From Jatrophihabitans sp035642535 (lineage in GTDB: Bacteria; Actinomycetota; Actinomycetes; Mycobacteriales; Jatrophihabitantaceae): DNA of 64,000 nt. The stretch spans positions 29,581-93,580 of the forward strand of contig DASQSE010000007.1 of NCBI GenBank assembly GCA_035642535.1, read 5' to 3'. The notes under the pieces are model-generated. The model did not search any database, was not told the origin of the DNA, and saw only the letters and a program-made list of their open reading frames with translations. Both the position numbers and the translations under genes were made by a program. This document shows, one piece after another, positions 33,639 to 41,818 of the stretch. Every line of letters begins with the position of its first letter. Position 1 is the first letter of the stretch.

Positions 33639-36236
33639 TTACTCGTCGTCGCCGACGGCCTCCACCGCGACGAGGTTCCACGCGCCCGGCGCGCGAGCAG
33701 TCATCGTGACCGGCGAGCCGGCCGGCGAGGTCGCCTGGTTCGTGTATTGGCTCCAGAACAACCGGCGGCCGGACGCGGCGCGGCCGGCGAAGATCTGACC
33801 GACCGGCAGGTCAGGCGTGCCGGTCGCGGGTCGGCCGCGGCTGGTCCCGACCGCGAAGACGAGCGACGCAGCCGGGCCGGTGGTCCCTAGCCGAGCGTGC
33901 GCGGTGTCACCCCGTCCGCTCCGCGCGGTGACCGCGCCCACGCCGTCGACGCCCTCGAGGGCGACGACGGTGAGGAGTTGCCGGTAGCCGCCGACAGCGG
34001 GCACGGCGTGCACGCGGATGTTGCCTGTCACGCGTGGCACGGTCGCCGCCCACACCTCCGCATCGCCGCGCTGTGTGTTGGCCCGACCGACGAGCCGCCA
34101 CGCGAGCCCGGCACCGTGCACCCGCACCTGCTGGCCGGCCGGACCGCCGGCCGAGACCATCGCGAGCAGCACCTCGTCGGCAACCGCCGTGCGCAACGGT
34201 TGCGTGACGACGCTTCCGCGTCCGGACACGGTGACGTCTCGCTGCACGACGAAGCAGGTCATCGGCGGTGCCGGGTTGCGCACGAGGACAACCGTTCGTG
34301 CCGTACTGACCCGCCCGGCGTCGTCGACGACGCGGGCGGTGAGCGTGTGCGGACCGTCCGCCGTCGCGGTGGTCGCCCACTGGGTGGCGAACGGCGCCGT
34401 GGTCACCGGCTGGGGCAGGGCGTGGCCGTCGACGCGGAACGTGACCGCGCGGATCGGCGCGGGACCGGTCACCTGGGCGGCGACCGGCACGGTGCCGGAC
34501 AACACCTGCCGGCCGGTCGGGTTGACCAACGTCACGGTCGGTGCGGCAGTTGCCGACGCCGCTTTGCCCGCGAGCACCTCGACCGCGGCGAAGTTCGTCC
34601 GATCACCGGTCGGCGCCGTGTCGTTGAGGGCGATGTGCACGCCACGCGCTTTGGCACCGGCGGTGCGCGCCTGCGTCCAATACGCGTCGCCGGTCGCCGT
34701 GTCGAGGGCGGCGTTGACCAAGACCTGGTGGCTGCCCGGGACGGGCGAGGTGGCGTGGTCGAAGTCGTTGCCGACTGCGAAGCCGACGGAGTGTGCACTC
34801 GTCGCGGTGTAGGACGCATGGGGCGAGTCGGAGGATCTGGAGCGTTCTACCGTCGCCCCTGTCCCGGTTGCGCCGACGAGCGCGACGACGTTCAGTCGCA
34901 CGAGATAGCCGGAGGTGGCCGCCCGGGCGGTCACGGTGGCGCCGTGCAGCCTGGCTTTGGCGCGCGCCTTCCAGATCTCTGCGTCGCCGGGTTGTCGGTT
35001 CGCTCGTCGAAGCTTCGTCCAGGACAGGGCGGCGCCGTGCACCGTGACTCGCTGGCCGTGTGGACGATCGGGGCCGTCGGCGCCGGCGAACGCGAGCAGC
35101 AGCTCACCGCGGTGGCTCGTGCCGAACTTCTTGGTGGTGACCGACGTGGTCGCAGTCCGCGCGATGTTTCGACCAACGACCAGCCTGCCGAGATGCAGGC
35201 TGACCCGCGCGCCGCTCGGCCGCGCGGTGTTCATGATCCCGTGCGTGTCCGTGACCCGCGCGCTCAGGTAGTGCGTGCCTTCCGGCGAGGCACCGGTGTG
35301 CCACGTCGTCCGGTACGGCGCGGTGGTGTCGCGGCTGCCGAGCGGCGCGCCGTCCAGCAGGAACTGCACCGATCGCACTCTCGCCGGGCCGGGCGCACTG
35401 ACGCCGGCGCTGACCGTGACCGCGCCGTGCACTCGGGAGCCGGCTTTCGGCGCGGTGATCGCTACGGCGGGCAGCGGCACGCGCGGGTGCGTCTGCGTCG
35501 TAACGGTGACCGATGTGTTATGGATCCTGAGCACGGTGTCGGTGACGTCGTTGGAGGTGCGGGATTCGTGCAGGACGTGTTGCGGATCGACGATGCCGCG
35601 CAGCACGTATCTGCCGTTCGGGACGCCGTGCAGGTCGATCGGTTGTCCGTCGTCGGTCTGGTCGTACTTGTCGCCCCAACCGACCGACCAACCCAGCGGC
35701 AACGTCGGGTCCGCGCAGTTGCTCGCCGGGATGAACGTTTGGTTCGGAGTGTGCGGCACCCCGTTCAGGCGGTAATCACCGGTGATGCAGTAGTCCGTCT
35801 TCGGGCTCCGCTTGACGGTCTTCCCATCCGGGGTGCGCAATGCGAAGGAGGTGAGCGGGAAGTCGTAGTCGTCCGGCGGATGGGAGATCCCGATAGCGGC
35901 CAGCCGGCTGCGGTGGTCGAACACCCACTTGCCGCTCGACGGGCTCCGGTAGATCGCCTGGCTGAAGTGCGCGACGCCCGTCCTCGAGTTGTACGTCGGG
36001 TCGATCTCGAACGGGCCGGCGCCTACGTCCGAGGTGATGTGCGAGAAGTGCAGCATCCGGTGACCGGTGACCGGGTCCACCGCGATGGAGATGAAGCGGG
36101 TCGGCACCCGGACCACGAGGTCGGGCAGCGTGACACTCGATTGCGCCGCCGCGGGCTCTCCGGCGACAACTGTGAACTGGAGCAGCGCAGCCGAAACCAG
36201 CGCGACGAACGTGACGATGCGCCCCCGCTGAAGCAT
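33639..36236 (-). CDS. large secreted protein: lysyl-oxidase-like domain lacking copper ligands, plus Ig-like domains
   Basis: 865 residues from ATG 36236 with GGGGGAG upstream; the frame extends further but without a start site. Signal peptide IVTFVALVSAALLQFTVVAGEPAAA. Residues ~35-240 resemble the bacterial lysyl-oxidase family: LPDLVVRVP, GHRMLHFSHITSDVGAGPFEI, KTDYCITGDYRL, LGWSVGWGDKYDQTDDGQPIDLHGVPNGRYVLRGIVDPQHVLHESRTSND. However, the copper-binding H-x-H-W-H stretch expected before the FCLxD segment is replaced by HPPDDYDFPLTSFAL, so oxidase activity is doubtful. The remainder has two Ig-like domains (PAVAITAPKAGSRVHG; APTVTLVNPTGRQVLSG) separated by beta-sandwich units with the repeated G-Q-[QR]-V-x-V-H-G-A. 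Likely a surface adhesin or substrate-binding protein. Confidence 0.8.
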   Translation of the reverse strand: MLQRGRIVTFVALVSAALLQFTVVAGEPAAAQSSVTLPDLVVRVPTRFISIAVDPVTGHRMLHFSHITSDVGAGPFEIDPTYNSRTGVAHFSQAIYRSPSSGKWVFDHRSRLAAIGISHPPDDYDFPLTSFALRTPDGKTVKRSPKTDYCITGDYRLNGVPHTPNQTFIPASNCADPTLPLGWSVGWGDKYDQTDDGQPIDLHGVPNGRYVLRGIVDPQHVLHESRTSNDVTDTVLRIHNTSVTVTTQTHPRVPLPAVAITAPKAGSRVHGAVTVSAGVSAPGPARVRSVQFLLDGAPLGSRDTTAPYRTTWHTGASPEGTHYLSARVTDTHGIMNTARPSGARVSLHLGRLVVGRNIARTATTSVTTKKFGTSHRGELLLAFAGADGPDRPHGQRVTVHGAALSWTKLRRANRQPGDAEIWKARAKARLHGATVTARAATSGYLVRLNVVALVGATGTGATVERSRSSDSPHASYTATSAHSVGFAVGNDFDHATSPVPGSHQVLVNAALDTATGDAYWTQARTAGAKARGVHIALNDTAPTGDRTNFAAVEVLAGKAASATAAPTVTLVNPTGRQVLSGTVPVAAQVTGPAPIRAVTFRVDGHALPQPVTTAPFATQWATTATADGPHTLTARVVDDAGRVSTARTVVLVRNPAPPMTCFVVQRDVTVSGRGSVVTQPLRTAVADEVLLAMVSAGGPAGQQVRVHGAGLAWRLVGRANTQRGDAEVWAATVPRVTGNIRVHAVPAVGGYRQLLTVVALEGVDGVGAVTARSGRGDTAHARLGTTGPAASLVFAVGTSRGRPATGTPDLPVGQIFAGRAASGRRLFWSQYTNQATSPAGSPVTMTARAPGAWNLVAVEAVGDDE

Positions 36237-36329
36237 GTTGATTCTCCCCCCGGTGGCCGCAGACCGGTACCGGTCGCTGCCACCGGACATGATCGCATGC
36301 AAGCGGCCGTCGGGCGACAGCGAACCCGG

Positions 36330-36503
36330 CTAGCCCTCCCTGCGCATGTCGTCGATGGCCTTGTTGATGCCTGCCACCGCCGTGGAGAGGCCGAGATAGC
36401 GGGGGTTCGTGTTGGCCTTGGGTTCGCAGGTGCGAGTTCTGATCGTGCGCAGCCGTTCGATGATGTTCTGCAACTCGGTGATCTCGGCGTCGTAGTTGGA
36501 CAC
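36330..36503 (-). CDS. 57-residue small helical protein
   Basis: GTG at 36503, TAG at 36330-36332; absent from simple long-ORF listings because of its size. Sequence begins VSNYDAEITELQNIIERLRTIR and ends INKAIDDMRREG, so it is two amphipathic helices joined by a Pro/Asn turn. Codon use is G/C-biased. The ribosome-binding site is weak. The gene lies 93 bases upstream of the lysyl-oxidase-like start on the same strand. No family is recognised. Confidence 0.5.
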   Translation of the reverse strand: MSNYDAEITELQNIIERLRTIRTRTCEPKANTNPRYLGLSTAVAGINKAIDDMRREG

Positions 36504-36671
36504 GTCGTCACCCGGCCTCGGCGGCTACCGGTCCCGGCCGGTAGGCAGCTCCGCGCCGCTGCGGTGCGGTGGCAACGTGGGTCGGCTTCTGCGTGTTCAG
36601 CATGGCCAGAAGTGTGCGGCACCGATGGGCGGACAGCCAGACCCCGTCGGACAGCACATTGCAGGCACCGA

Positions 36672-36932
36672 TCAGCTGAACCGGAGCGCGGTCACCTGCG
36701 ACACCGTGAACGCGACCTTCTGGTCACGGACGATCGGCAAGTCGCCGAGGCGCTGATCGATCTCCGCGCGGTCCGGCGCGGAGAGGATCATCACGACGCG
36801 CTTGCCTGCTGCGTCCAGGTATCCGGCTTGGAGGAACCCGGAATCGACCATCGGGCCGAGCCAGGCAGCTGCGACCGTGCGGTCGCCGGCCTCGATCGGC
36901 CGATCGATCTGTCCCTCCGCGATGAACAGCAT
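36672..36932 (-). CDS. YciI/muconolactone-isomerase-like ferredoxin-fold protein
   Basis: 86 residues with GGAGGAA 7 bases upstream. The pattern MLFIAEGQIDRP, WLGPMVDSGFLQAGYLDAAGKRVVMILSAPDRAEIDQRLGDLPIVRDQKVAFTVSQVTAL is that of the dimeric alpha/beta-barrel superfamily (YciI / muconolactone isomerase). The charged residues used by true muconolactone isomerase are not obvious. Cytosolic. It follows the 61-residue gene at 36963 by 30 bases and is probably in the same operon. Substrate unknown. Confidence 0.8.
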   Translation of the reverse strand: MLFIAEGQIDRPIEAGDRTVAAAWLGPMVDSGFLQAGYLDAAGKRVVMILSAPDRAEIDQRLGDLPIVRDQKVAFTVSQVTALRFS

Positions 36933-36962
36933 CTTCGTTCCTCCGGTTGGGCAGGGCCGGAT

Positions 36963-37148
36963 TCACCAGGCGCTGCCACCAAGTCCGTCCACGATCCGGT
37001 CGAGGCTGAGGCCCAGTCGGCTGAGCAGCCGTTCGTCGCGATCCAGGTCGACGACCTCGGGCAGGATCCGGAGCGCTTCGGTTGTGCGATCGCCGAGGCC
37101 GATGCGCTGCATGATGTCGATGATCTCGCTGCGCTGACGCAATCTCAT
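36963..37148 (-). CDS. 61-residue hypothetical protein
   Basis: ATG 37148 chosen because AGGGAG is about 10 bases upstream; a GTG at 37157 is too close to that site. Sequence MRLRQRSEIIDIMQRIGLGDRTTEALRILPEVVDLDRDERLLSRLGLSLDRIVDGLG is helical with a DNA-binding-like or regulatory feel but no named domain. In the same minus-strand run as the YciI-like gene. Confidence 0.6.
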   Translation of the reverse strand: MRLRQRSEIIDIMQRIGLGDRTTEALRILPEVVDLDRDERLLSRLGLSLDRIVDGLGGSAW

Positions 37149-37225
37149 CGCTGCCACTCTCCCTCGGATCGCGTCACCTGACTGTACGCCGCGGTGAACA
37201 CGGCCAACCGGACTTCGGGCAGCGG

Positions 37226-37537
37226 TCAGGCGATCTCGCTCGTCATGTGCTCGACCGCCTCACGCAAGGCCGTCGCGTCGGCCAGCGCCGACCACACCGC
37301 GGCCGTCGGGTCACCGCAGGTCTCCCGTCGCCGCGCCTCGGCGCGTAGTTGATCGAGCAGCGGCCGCCGGTACGTCGGCGCCACCGACGAACCACTGCGC
37401 TCTGCAGCGTGGACCTCGTGCAGCCCGGCTATGAACGCGTCCACGTCACGCAGCACGCGTCCGTGGTCGATGTCCGGCAGCTTTGCGAGAGCTGCCCCGA
37501 CCAGCGAGTCGTGCCCGCCTTCGTCATCGATCTGCAC
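37226..37537 (-). CDS. 103-residue hypothetical protein
   Basis: Starts at the GTG at 37537 with GAGGAA about 10 bases upstream (MQIDDEGGHDSLV). Predominantly helical and acidic (LRDVDAFIAGLHEVHAAERS ... ADATALREAVEHMTSEIA). No domain is recognised. It lies 78 bases upstream of the previous gene on the same strand and may begin its operon. No signal peptide or membrane segment. Confidence 0.6.
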   Translation of the reverse strand: MQIDDEGGHDSLVGAALAKLPDIDHGRVLRDVDAFIAGLHEVHAAERSGSSVAPTYRRPLLDQLRAEARRRETCGDPTAAVWSALADATALREAVEHMTSEIA

Positions 37538-37819
37538 CGTGTCCGTTCCTCATCGCTGGCGCCCCGTCGTCTCGCCGATCAAGTCGGGAGGGCATGCCGG
37601 GCCGCCGCGGCTGGCCCGGACCCCTGGCCGCGACACGATCCCCCGCATGGGCGTCCGCGCCGCGGCGCAGGGCCGCGAAAGGGGGGCAGTCCTTGCGCGT
37701 GTCCGAACCGGACCGCAGTACCACCCCGCCAAGCGACAAGACGGCACCACTCGGCGGCACCGGCATGCCTGCCTGGAGACCGCCACCGACCCCCGTGCGT
37801 GTTACACCGAGCGGCATCA

Positions 37820-38005
37820 CTAGGCGGCCGGCGTCGCGCGAGCGACGGCACGCTGGTGCGTCAGGATCGCTTCGTGCAGCCCGTCCGCGGCGGCGGCGAT
37901 CCATGCGTCGACGGCGGTCTGGTGGGCGATGTGGAGGGCGACTTCAGCGTCATAGAGATGACGGGCGGCTTGCTCCACATCCGTCTCGTTGGTGTAGGTG
38001 TTCAT
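37820..38005 (-). CDS. 61-residue hypothetical protein
   Basis: ATG 38005 with GAGGAG 8 bases upstream. The sequence MNTYTNETDVEQAARHLYDAEVALHIAHQTAVDAWIAAAADGLHEAILTHQRAVA is a single helical hairpin with three histidines (LHIAHQ, LHEA, LTHQ), perhaps metal- or ligand-binding. No named family. The next gene upstream on this strand (38039) is 33 bases away. Confidence 0.6.
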   Translation of the reverse strand: MNTYTNETDVEQAARHLYDAEVALHIAHQTAVDAWIAAAADGLHEAILTHQRAVARATPAA

Positions 38006-38038
38006 TTTCGGCTCCTCGGTATGCCATTGCGCGGCTCG

Positions 38039-38149
38039 TCAGAACGGCAGCAGCCGGCCGGACGGGGTTCGCAGATCGATCGGCACCTGCTCACGCCGGG
38101 TGCGCGTCTTGGTCTTGAAGATTCGCCTCTGTCGGATGGGAGTAGTCAT
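38039..38149 (-). CDS. 36-residue basic protein
   Basis: Short gene: ATG 38149, TGA at 38039-38041, with AGAGGA 6 bases upstream. The product is highly basic (MTTPIRQRRIFKTKTRTRREQ) then VPIDLRTPSGRLLPF. It could bind nucleic acid, but that is inferred from charge alone. Adjacent to the 61-residue gene on the same strand, so probably co-transcribed. Confidence 0.5.
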   Translation of the reverse strand: MTTPIRQRRIFKTKTRTRREQVPIDLRTPSGRLLPF

Positions 38150-38320
38150 GTCATTCCTCTGTCGTCGCCCTGGTGGTTGTCATTACGTCGAGCGTGCGCC
38201 TAAGGCCGGTGGGGGAGCATCGGAAAGAGCACCTCGGATTCGGTGGATGCGGGCTCTGCGCGAGAGTCTGAGGAGGCCTTAGTCGGCGCCCGGGAGCGGT
38301 GGGACCTCAGGTGGTCGCGG

Positions 38321-39493
38321 CTACTGGATGAGGACATTCGCCCCTGCGCCGCCGTCGAGAACATCCTGACCGGGCCCGCCGTTCAGGATGTCGTCCCCGG
38401 CGTCGCCGGACAGCGCGTCGTCGCCGGCACTGCCGATGAGCAGGTCGTTGCCGTCGCCGCCGTGGGCGGAGTAGCCGATGACGCCGGCGTCGAGGCCGCT
38501 TGCGCTGATGACGTCGTCGCCTGCGGCGGCGTCGATGTTCAGCGCGTCGAGCGTCGGGTCGGCCCCGGTAATCCGCACAGTGGCGGCCAGACCGGTCACG
38601 GTCACGCCCGCGGCCGGAGTGCCCGTGACGGTCACGACGTCGGCGCCTGCGGTGCCGAGCACGGTGCTCCGGTCGGCCGCGCCGTCCGCGGCGCCGTTCG
38701 CGCCGGCCTCGTCGACCAGCACGTCCGTCAGGTCCGTGCCGCTCAGGTCGTGCACCGTGAACGCGTCCGCGCCCCCGAGTGCGCGGGTGTCGACGCGCTC
38801 GATGCCGTTCAGATCCATCGAGATGGTGCCGATGTCGCGCGTGAACAGCACCCGGTGACCGTTTGCGCTCACATTGAACGTCTCGCCGATGTTGGCCCCG
38901 TTGAACAGCATGGTGTCCGCGCCGGCCTGGCCCTCGACGACGTCGCTGCCGTCGCCCGGATCCCACTGGAAGACGTCGTTGCCGTCGTTGAGCACGGCGG
39001 TGTCGGCGCCCTGGTTGCCGTCGACGAAGTCGTCGCCGCTGCCGCCGAGCAGTACCTCGTCGCCACGTCCACCCTCGAGGGTGTCGTTGCCGTCGCCGCC
39101 GTCCAGGCGATCGGCGCTGCTGCTGCCCGTGAGCCGGTCGGTGCCGATGCCGCCGAACAACTCGGCCCGGGGTAGGGGACCGTTCGCTTCGTCGAGTGCG
39201 ATGGCGTCGTCACCGGCGCCGCCGAAGACGCGCACGAGGTCGACATTCGCGACGGTGGCAGTGGTGCCGTGGATGTCGACGCTGCCGCCGTTGACGCTGA
39301 GCAGACCCGCTGCGTCACGCGACACGACGATCGTGTCGTTGCCGGCGTCGCCGAAGACGGTCAGCACGCCCTGGCCGTGCACGAACACGGCGCTGGTGGC
39401 GCCTGCCGGCGCGGCGAGCGCAAGGCCGGCCAGTCCGCTGCCTGTTAGCGCGCATGTCGCCAAGACAGCGCGGGCTCGGTTTCGTTTCTTCAT
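38321..39493 (-). CDS. secreted RTX-type calcium-binding repeat protein
   Basis: 390 residues with a Sec signal peptide (AVLATCALTGSGLAGLALAAPAGA). RTX nonapeptide-like repeats occur in two blocks: GGIGTDRLTGSSSADRLDGGDGNDTLEGGRGDEVLLGGSGDDFVDG in the first half and GGDGNDLLIGSAGDDALSGDAGDDILNGGPGQDVLDGG at the end; the runs here are quoted in pieces of the full repeat. Each GGxGxDx(L/V) turn binds calcium outside the cell. The middle section (FTVHDLSGTDLTDVLVD) is a different beta-helix-like region. No catalytic domain is seen, so it is probably structural. A related gene lies immediately upstream (39528). Confidence 0.85.
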   Translation of the reverse strand: MKKRNRARAVLATCALTGSGLAGLALAAPAGATSAVFVHGQGVLTVFGDAGNDTIVVSRDAAGLLSVNGGSVDIHGTTATVANVDLVRVFGGAGDDAIALDEANGPLPRAELFGGIGTDRLTGSSSADRLDGGDGNDTLEGGRGDEVLLGGSGDDFVDGNQGADTAVLNDGNDVFQWDPGDGSDVVEGQAGADTMLFNGANIGETFNVSANGHRVLFTRDIGTISMDLNGIERVDTRALGGADAFTVHDLSGTDLTDVLVDEAGANGAADGAADRSTVLGTAGADVVTVTGTPAAGVTVTGLAATVRITGADPTLDALNIDAAAGDDVISASGLDAGVIGYSAHGGDGNDLLIGSAGDDALSGDAGDDILNGGPGQDVLDGGAGANVLIQ

Positions 39494-39527
39494 TGGAGTG
39501 CTCCTTTGCCTGGATGGTGGCGTGCGG

Positions 39528-40625
39528 TCAGACCACTTCGACGTGGACGAGACCTCGCAGCAGCCCGGTGGTGTCGACGGTGTCCTGACCGCCGACGGTC
39601 TCGATGCGGATGGTGTCCTGCGAGTTCAGCTGGACGGGTGCGACGGTCGGCGTCAGTCCGGCGATGGTGATGTTCGCGCCGGATCCGCTGATCGCGACGT
39701 GGTCGTCGCCCGCTGTTCCGCGCACCGCGAGGATGTCCGCGCTGTTGTTCGGGGACGCGGCTTCTTGCGGGGCGCTGAAGTCCGGAGTGAATCGGGTGAC
39801 GTCGGTGCCGGAGAGGTCGTTGACGAGGACCTGGTCACCGTTGCCTCCCTCGTCGAGCCCGCCGAAGCCGAACCACGACACGTCCTGGATGTTGTCCGCG
39901 TCGATGAAGTCGCGTAGGTCGTGCTCGACGAGGAGGCGGCCGGCCTTCGCGGACAAGCTGATGGACTCGCTCGCGAAGCTGCCGTTGACGACCATTGCGT
40001 TCTGCCCGGCGCCGCCGTCGACGACGTCGCCTCGGGCCCCGACGAAGGCGTTGAGCGAGCTGACGAATCGGTCGTTGCCGTCGCCGAGCGAGATGGTCTC
40101 GTGACCGATACCTGCCCCGCCGCCCTCGACCCGGTCGTCTCCTGCGCCCGCGTGGACGGTGATCTGCCCCGGGGTTGCGACGAACAGGTCGTCGGCGCCA
40201 CCGTTGCCGTTGAGCGTGGTCGGTGCGTCGTCGGCCCCGGTCTCACCGATGTGACCGACGATCCCTATGCCGTCGCGGCCGGCGCCGCCGTTGATCGTCG
40301 CCCGGACCTCGCCGGCGCCCGCGAGGTTCACCCCGTCGTCGCCGTCGCCGGCGAACACCCGCACCGCCGTGACTTGTGATCGAGCGAAATGCGCGTCGAC
40401 GGTGCCGTCGAGCCCGAGGTCGACGACGACCCGGGTGGCGTTCATCGTGATGCCGATCAGGTCGCGCGCCGCGGTGCCGGTGACGGTGACAGTTCCGTTC
40501 GTCAAGGCCACCGTCGAGGCGCCGCTCGCCTGGGCGGGCGCGGCCAATGCGAAGAAGCCGCCCGTCGCGAGAGCGGCCAAAGTGGTGGTGGCGGCCAGCC
40601 GCCCCGGTATGAATGACGCGTTCAT
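39528..40625 (-). CDS. second secreted RTX-like/beta-helix protein, paralogue of its neighbour
   Basis: 365 residues from ATG 40625; signal peptide LAALATGGFFALAAPAQASG. It shares with the gene at 38321 the layout NGTVTVTG, GGAGRDGIGI, NGNGGADDLFVATPGQI, GAGDDRVEGGG and VLVNDLSGTDVT, but the repeats are more degenerate. Only some positions would bind calcium. It precedes the 38321 gene by 34 bases on the same strand, so the two form an operon of tandem paralogues. Probably matrix or surface components; no secretion system gene is nearby, and both have Sec signals. Confidence 0.82.
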   Translation of the reverse strand: MNASFIPGRLAATTTLAALATGGFFALAAPAQASGASTVALTNGTVTVTGTAARDLIGITMNATRVVVDLGLDGTVDAHFARSQVTAVRVFAGDGDDGVNLAGAGEVRATINGGAGRDGIGIVGHIGETGADDAPTTLNGNGGADDLFVATPGQITVHAGAGDDRVEGGGAGIGHETISLGDGNDRFVSSLNAFVGARGDVVDGGAGQNAMVVNGSFASESISLSAKAGRLLVEHDLRDFIDADNIQDVSWFGFGGLDEGGNGDQVLVNDLSGTDVTRFTPDFSAPQEAASPNNSADILAVRGTAGDDHVAISGSGANITIAGLTPTVAPVQLNSQDTIRIETVGGQDTVDTTGLLRGLVHVEVV

Positions 40626-40961
40626 GTGCTGCTCCGAATCGTGTTGCCCCGCTCGGTGCGGGCAACATGCGTACGCAGCGGTCGGAAGCCGCGGTTCTCA
40701 TATCGAGGCCGGTTGTGAACATGTGCACGGCGCTGAACAAAACGGCCCGCGGGCACGTATGCGCGCACAAGGAAGTGGCCGGGTCGGTGGCTCCTCCGCG
40801 GCCGGTTGCTACCTGACTCCACGTCCGCGACTGCCTCGCCGGTGATGCCGCATTGGTACGCGGTAGCAGCCCGTCGCGGCGGTATTGGGATACTGCGATG
40901 TCAGCCTTAGGGGCCGTGGATGAGGGCAACCAGTCCGATTTGAATCGCAAGGGAGTCGCGG
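40626..40961. other. divergent intergenic region with a leader hairpin
   Basis: 336 bases between the RTX paralogue (minus) and the ParB-like gene (plus). It contains a near-perfect hairpin GTTGCCCCGC (40643-40652), TCGGT, GCGGGCAAC (40658-40666) with one bulged base, about 18 bases upstream of the RTX start. No open frame with good features. Promoters of both genes must lie here but no clear -35/-10 was picked. Confidence 0.5.
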
Positions 40962-41780
40962 GTGCGGAGCAGGGTGCAGCAAATCACGCCGGAACGGGCC
41001 GAGCAGTGGTTGGCGGCGAACACCACGAACCGTCCGCTGTCCCGCTCCACGGTGCGCGGCTTCGCCGAGGCGATGCGGCGCGGGGACTGGTTGGTCACCC
41101 ACCAGGGCATCGCGTTCGACACCAACGGGGTGCTCGTCGACGGGCAGCACCGGCTCGCGGCGGTCATCGAGGCAGACGAGCCCATCGAGATGACGGTGTT
41201 CACCGATGTCGAGCCGGACACCTTCGACGTGCTCGACACCGGCAAGCGGCGCAACGCAGCCGACGTCCTCGCGATCGAGGGCGAGAAATCAACCACCATG
41301 CTGGCCGCGATGGTGCGCACAGTGTGGCTCTACCACAACCGTCGCGACGCGTCCTGGTCCGGCGGCAGCGCCGCAGTCACGAATCACCAGATCGTGCAAA
41401 CCCTGGCCGCGCATCCGCGCATCCGCGAGTGCGTCCCGGTCGGGGAACGGGTCGCCGCCGAGACCGGCATGATCAAGTCAGCGGCCGGCGCGGCCAGCTA
41501 CCTGATCGAACAGGCCAACAAGCGCACCAATCTCGACGAGTGGCATGAGGGCATTATCGACGGCGCCGGGCTCGCCAAGACCGACCCGCGGTTGGTGTTT
41601 CGGCGCACCATGTTCGCGCTGGCTCGCAAACAGGCCGGCGTCGTGCAGCGGCGCCGCGACACGCGCGAACACGTCGCCCTCTACATCAAGGCGTTCAACG
41701 CGTGGGCGGCCGGCGACCCTCTGCCCTCGCTGCGCTTCACCGCCCGGGAAGGCGTCCCCACCGTCACCAAGGTCACCTGA
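40962..41780 (+). CDS. ParB-N-like (phage-type DGQHR) DNA-binding protein
   Basis: 272 residues from GTG 40962. The N-terminal half carries the ParB/Spo0J-like fold of phage proteins: TPERAEQWLAAN, STVRGFAEAMRRGDWLVTHQGIAFDTNGVLVDGQHRLAAVIEAD with the characteristic V-D-G-Q-H-R-L. LDTGKRRNAADVLAI follows, as in actinophage and island proteins. The C-terminal half is helical. No recombinase, portal or capsid gene adjoins it, so it is an isolated gene of phage ancestry. It could take part in DNA-binding or nuclease control, but its role is unknown. Confidence 0.85.
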   Translation: MRSRVQQITPERAEQWLAANTTNRPLSRSTVRGFAEAMRRGDWLVTHQGIAFDTNGVLVDGQHRLAAVIEADEPIEMTVFTDVEPDTFDVLDTGKRRNAADVLAIEGEKSTTMLAAMVRTVWLYHNRRDASWSGGSAAVTNHQIVQTLAAHPRIRECVPVGERVAAETGMIKSAAGAASYLIEQANKRTNLDEWHEGIIDGAGLAKTDPRLVFRRTMFALARKQAGVVQRRRDTREHVALYIKAFNAWAAGDPLPSLRFTAREGVPTVTKVT

Positions 41781-41818
41781 GCGCCGTGCCGCGGGGTGCA
41801 TGAGCAGCCCGCCGCAGG

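Noticed and set aside
33897..37181. A 1094-codon open frame on the plus strand
   Set aside because: It is antisense to the lysyl-oxidase-like/Ig gene and the small genes after it; high GC keeps the frame open, and the translation has no domain, signal or normal composition.
38243..39175. A 310-codon plus-strand frame
   Set aside because: Antisense to the RTX-like gene; no start site or motif.
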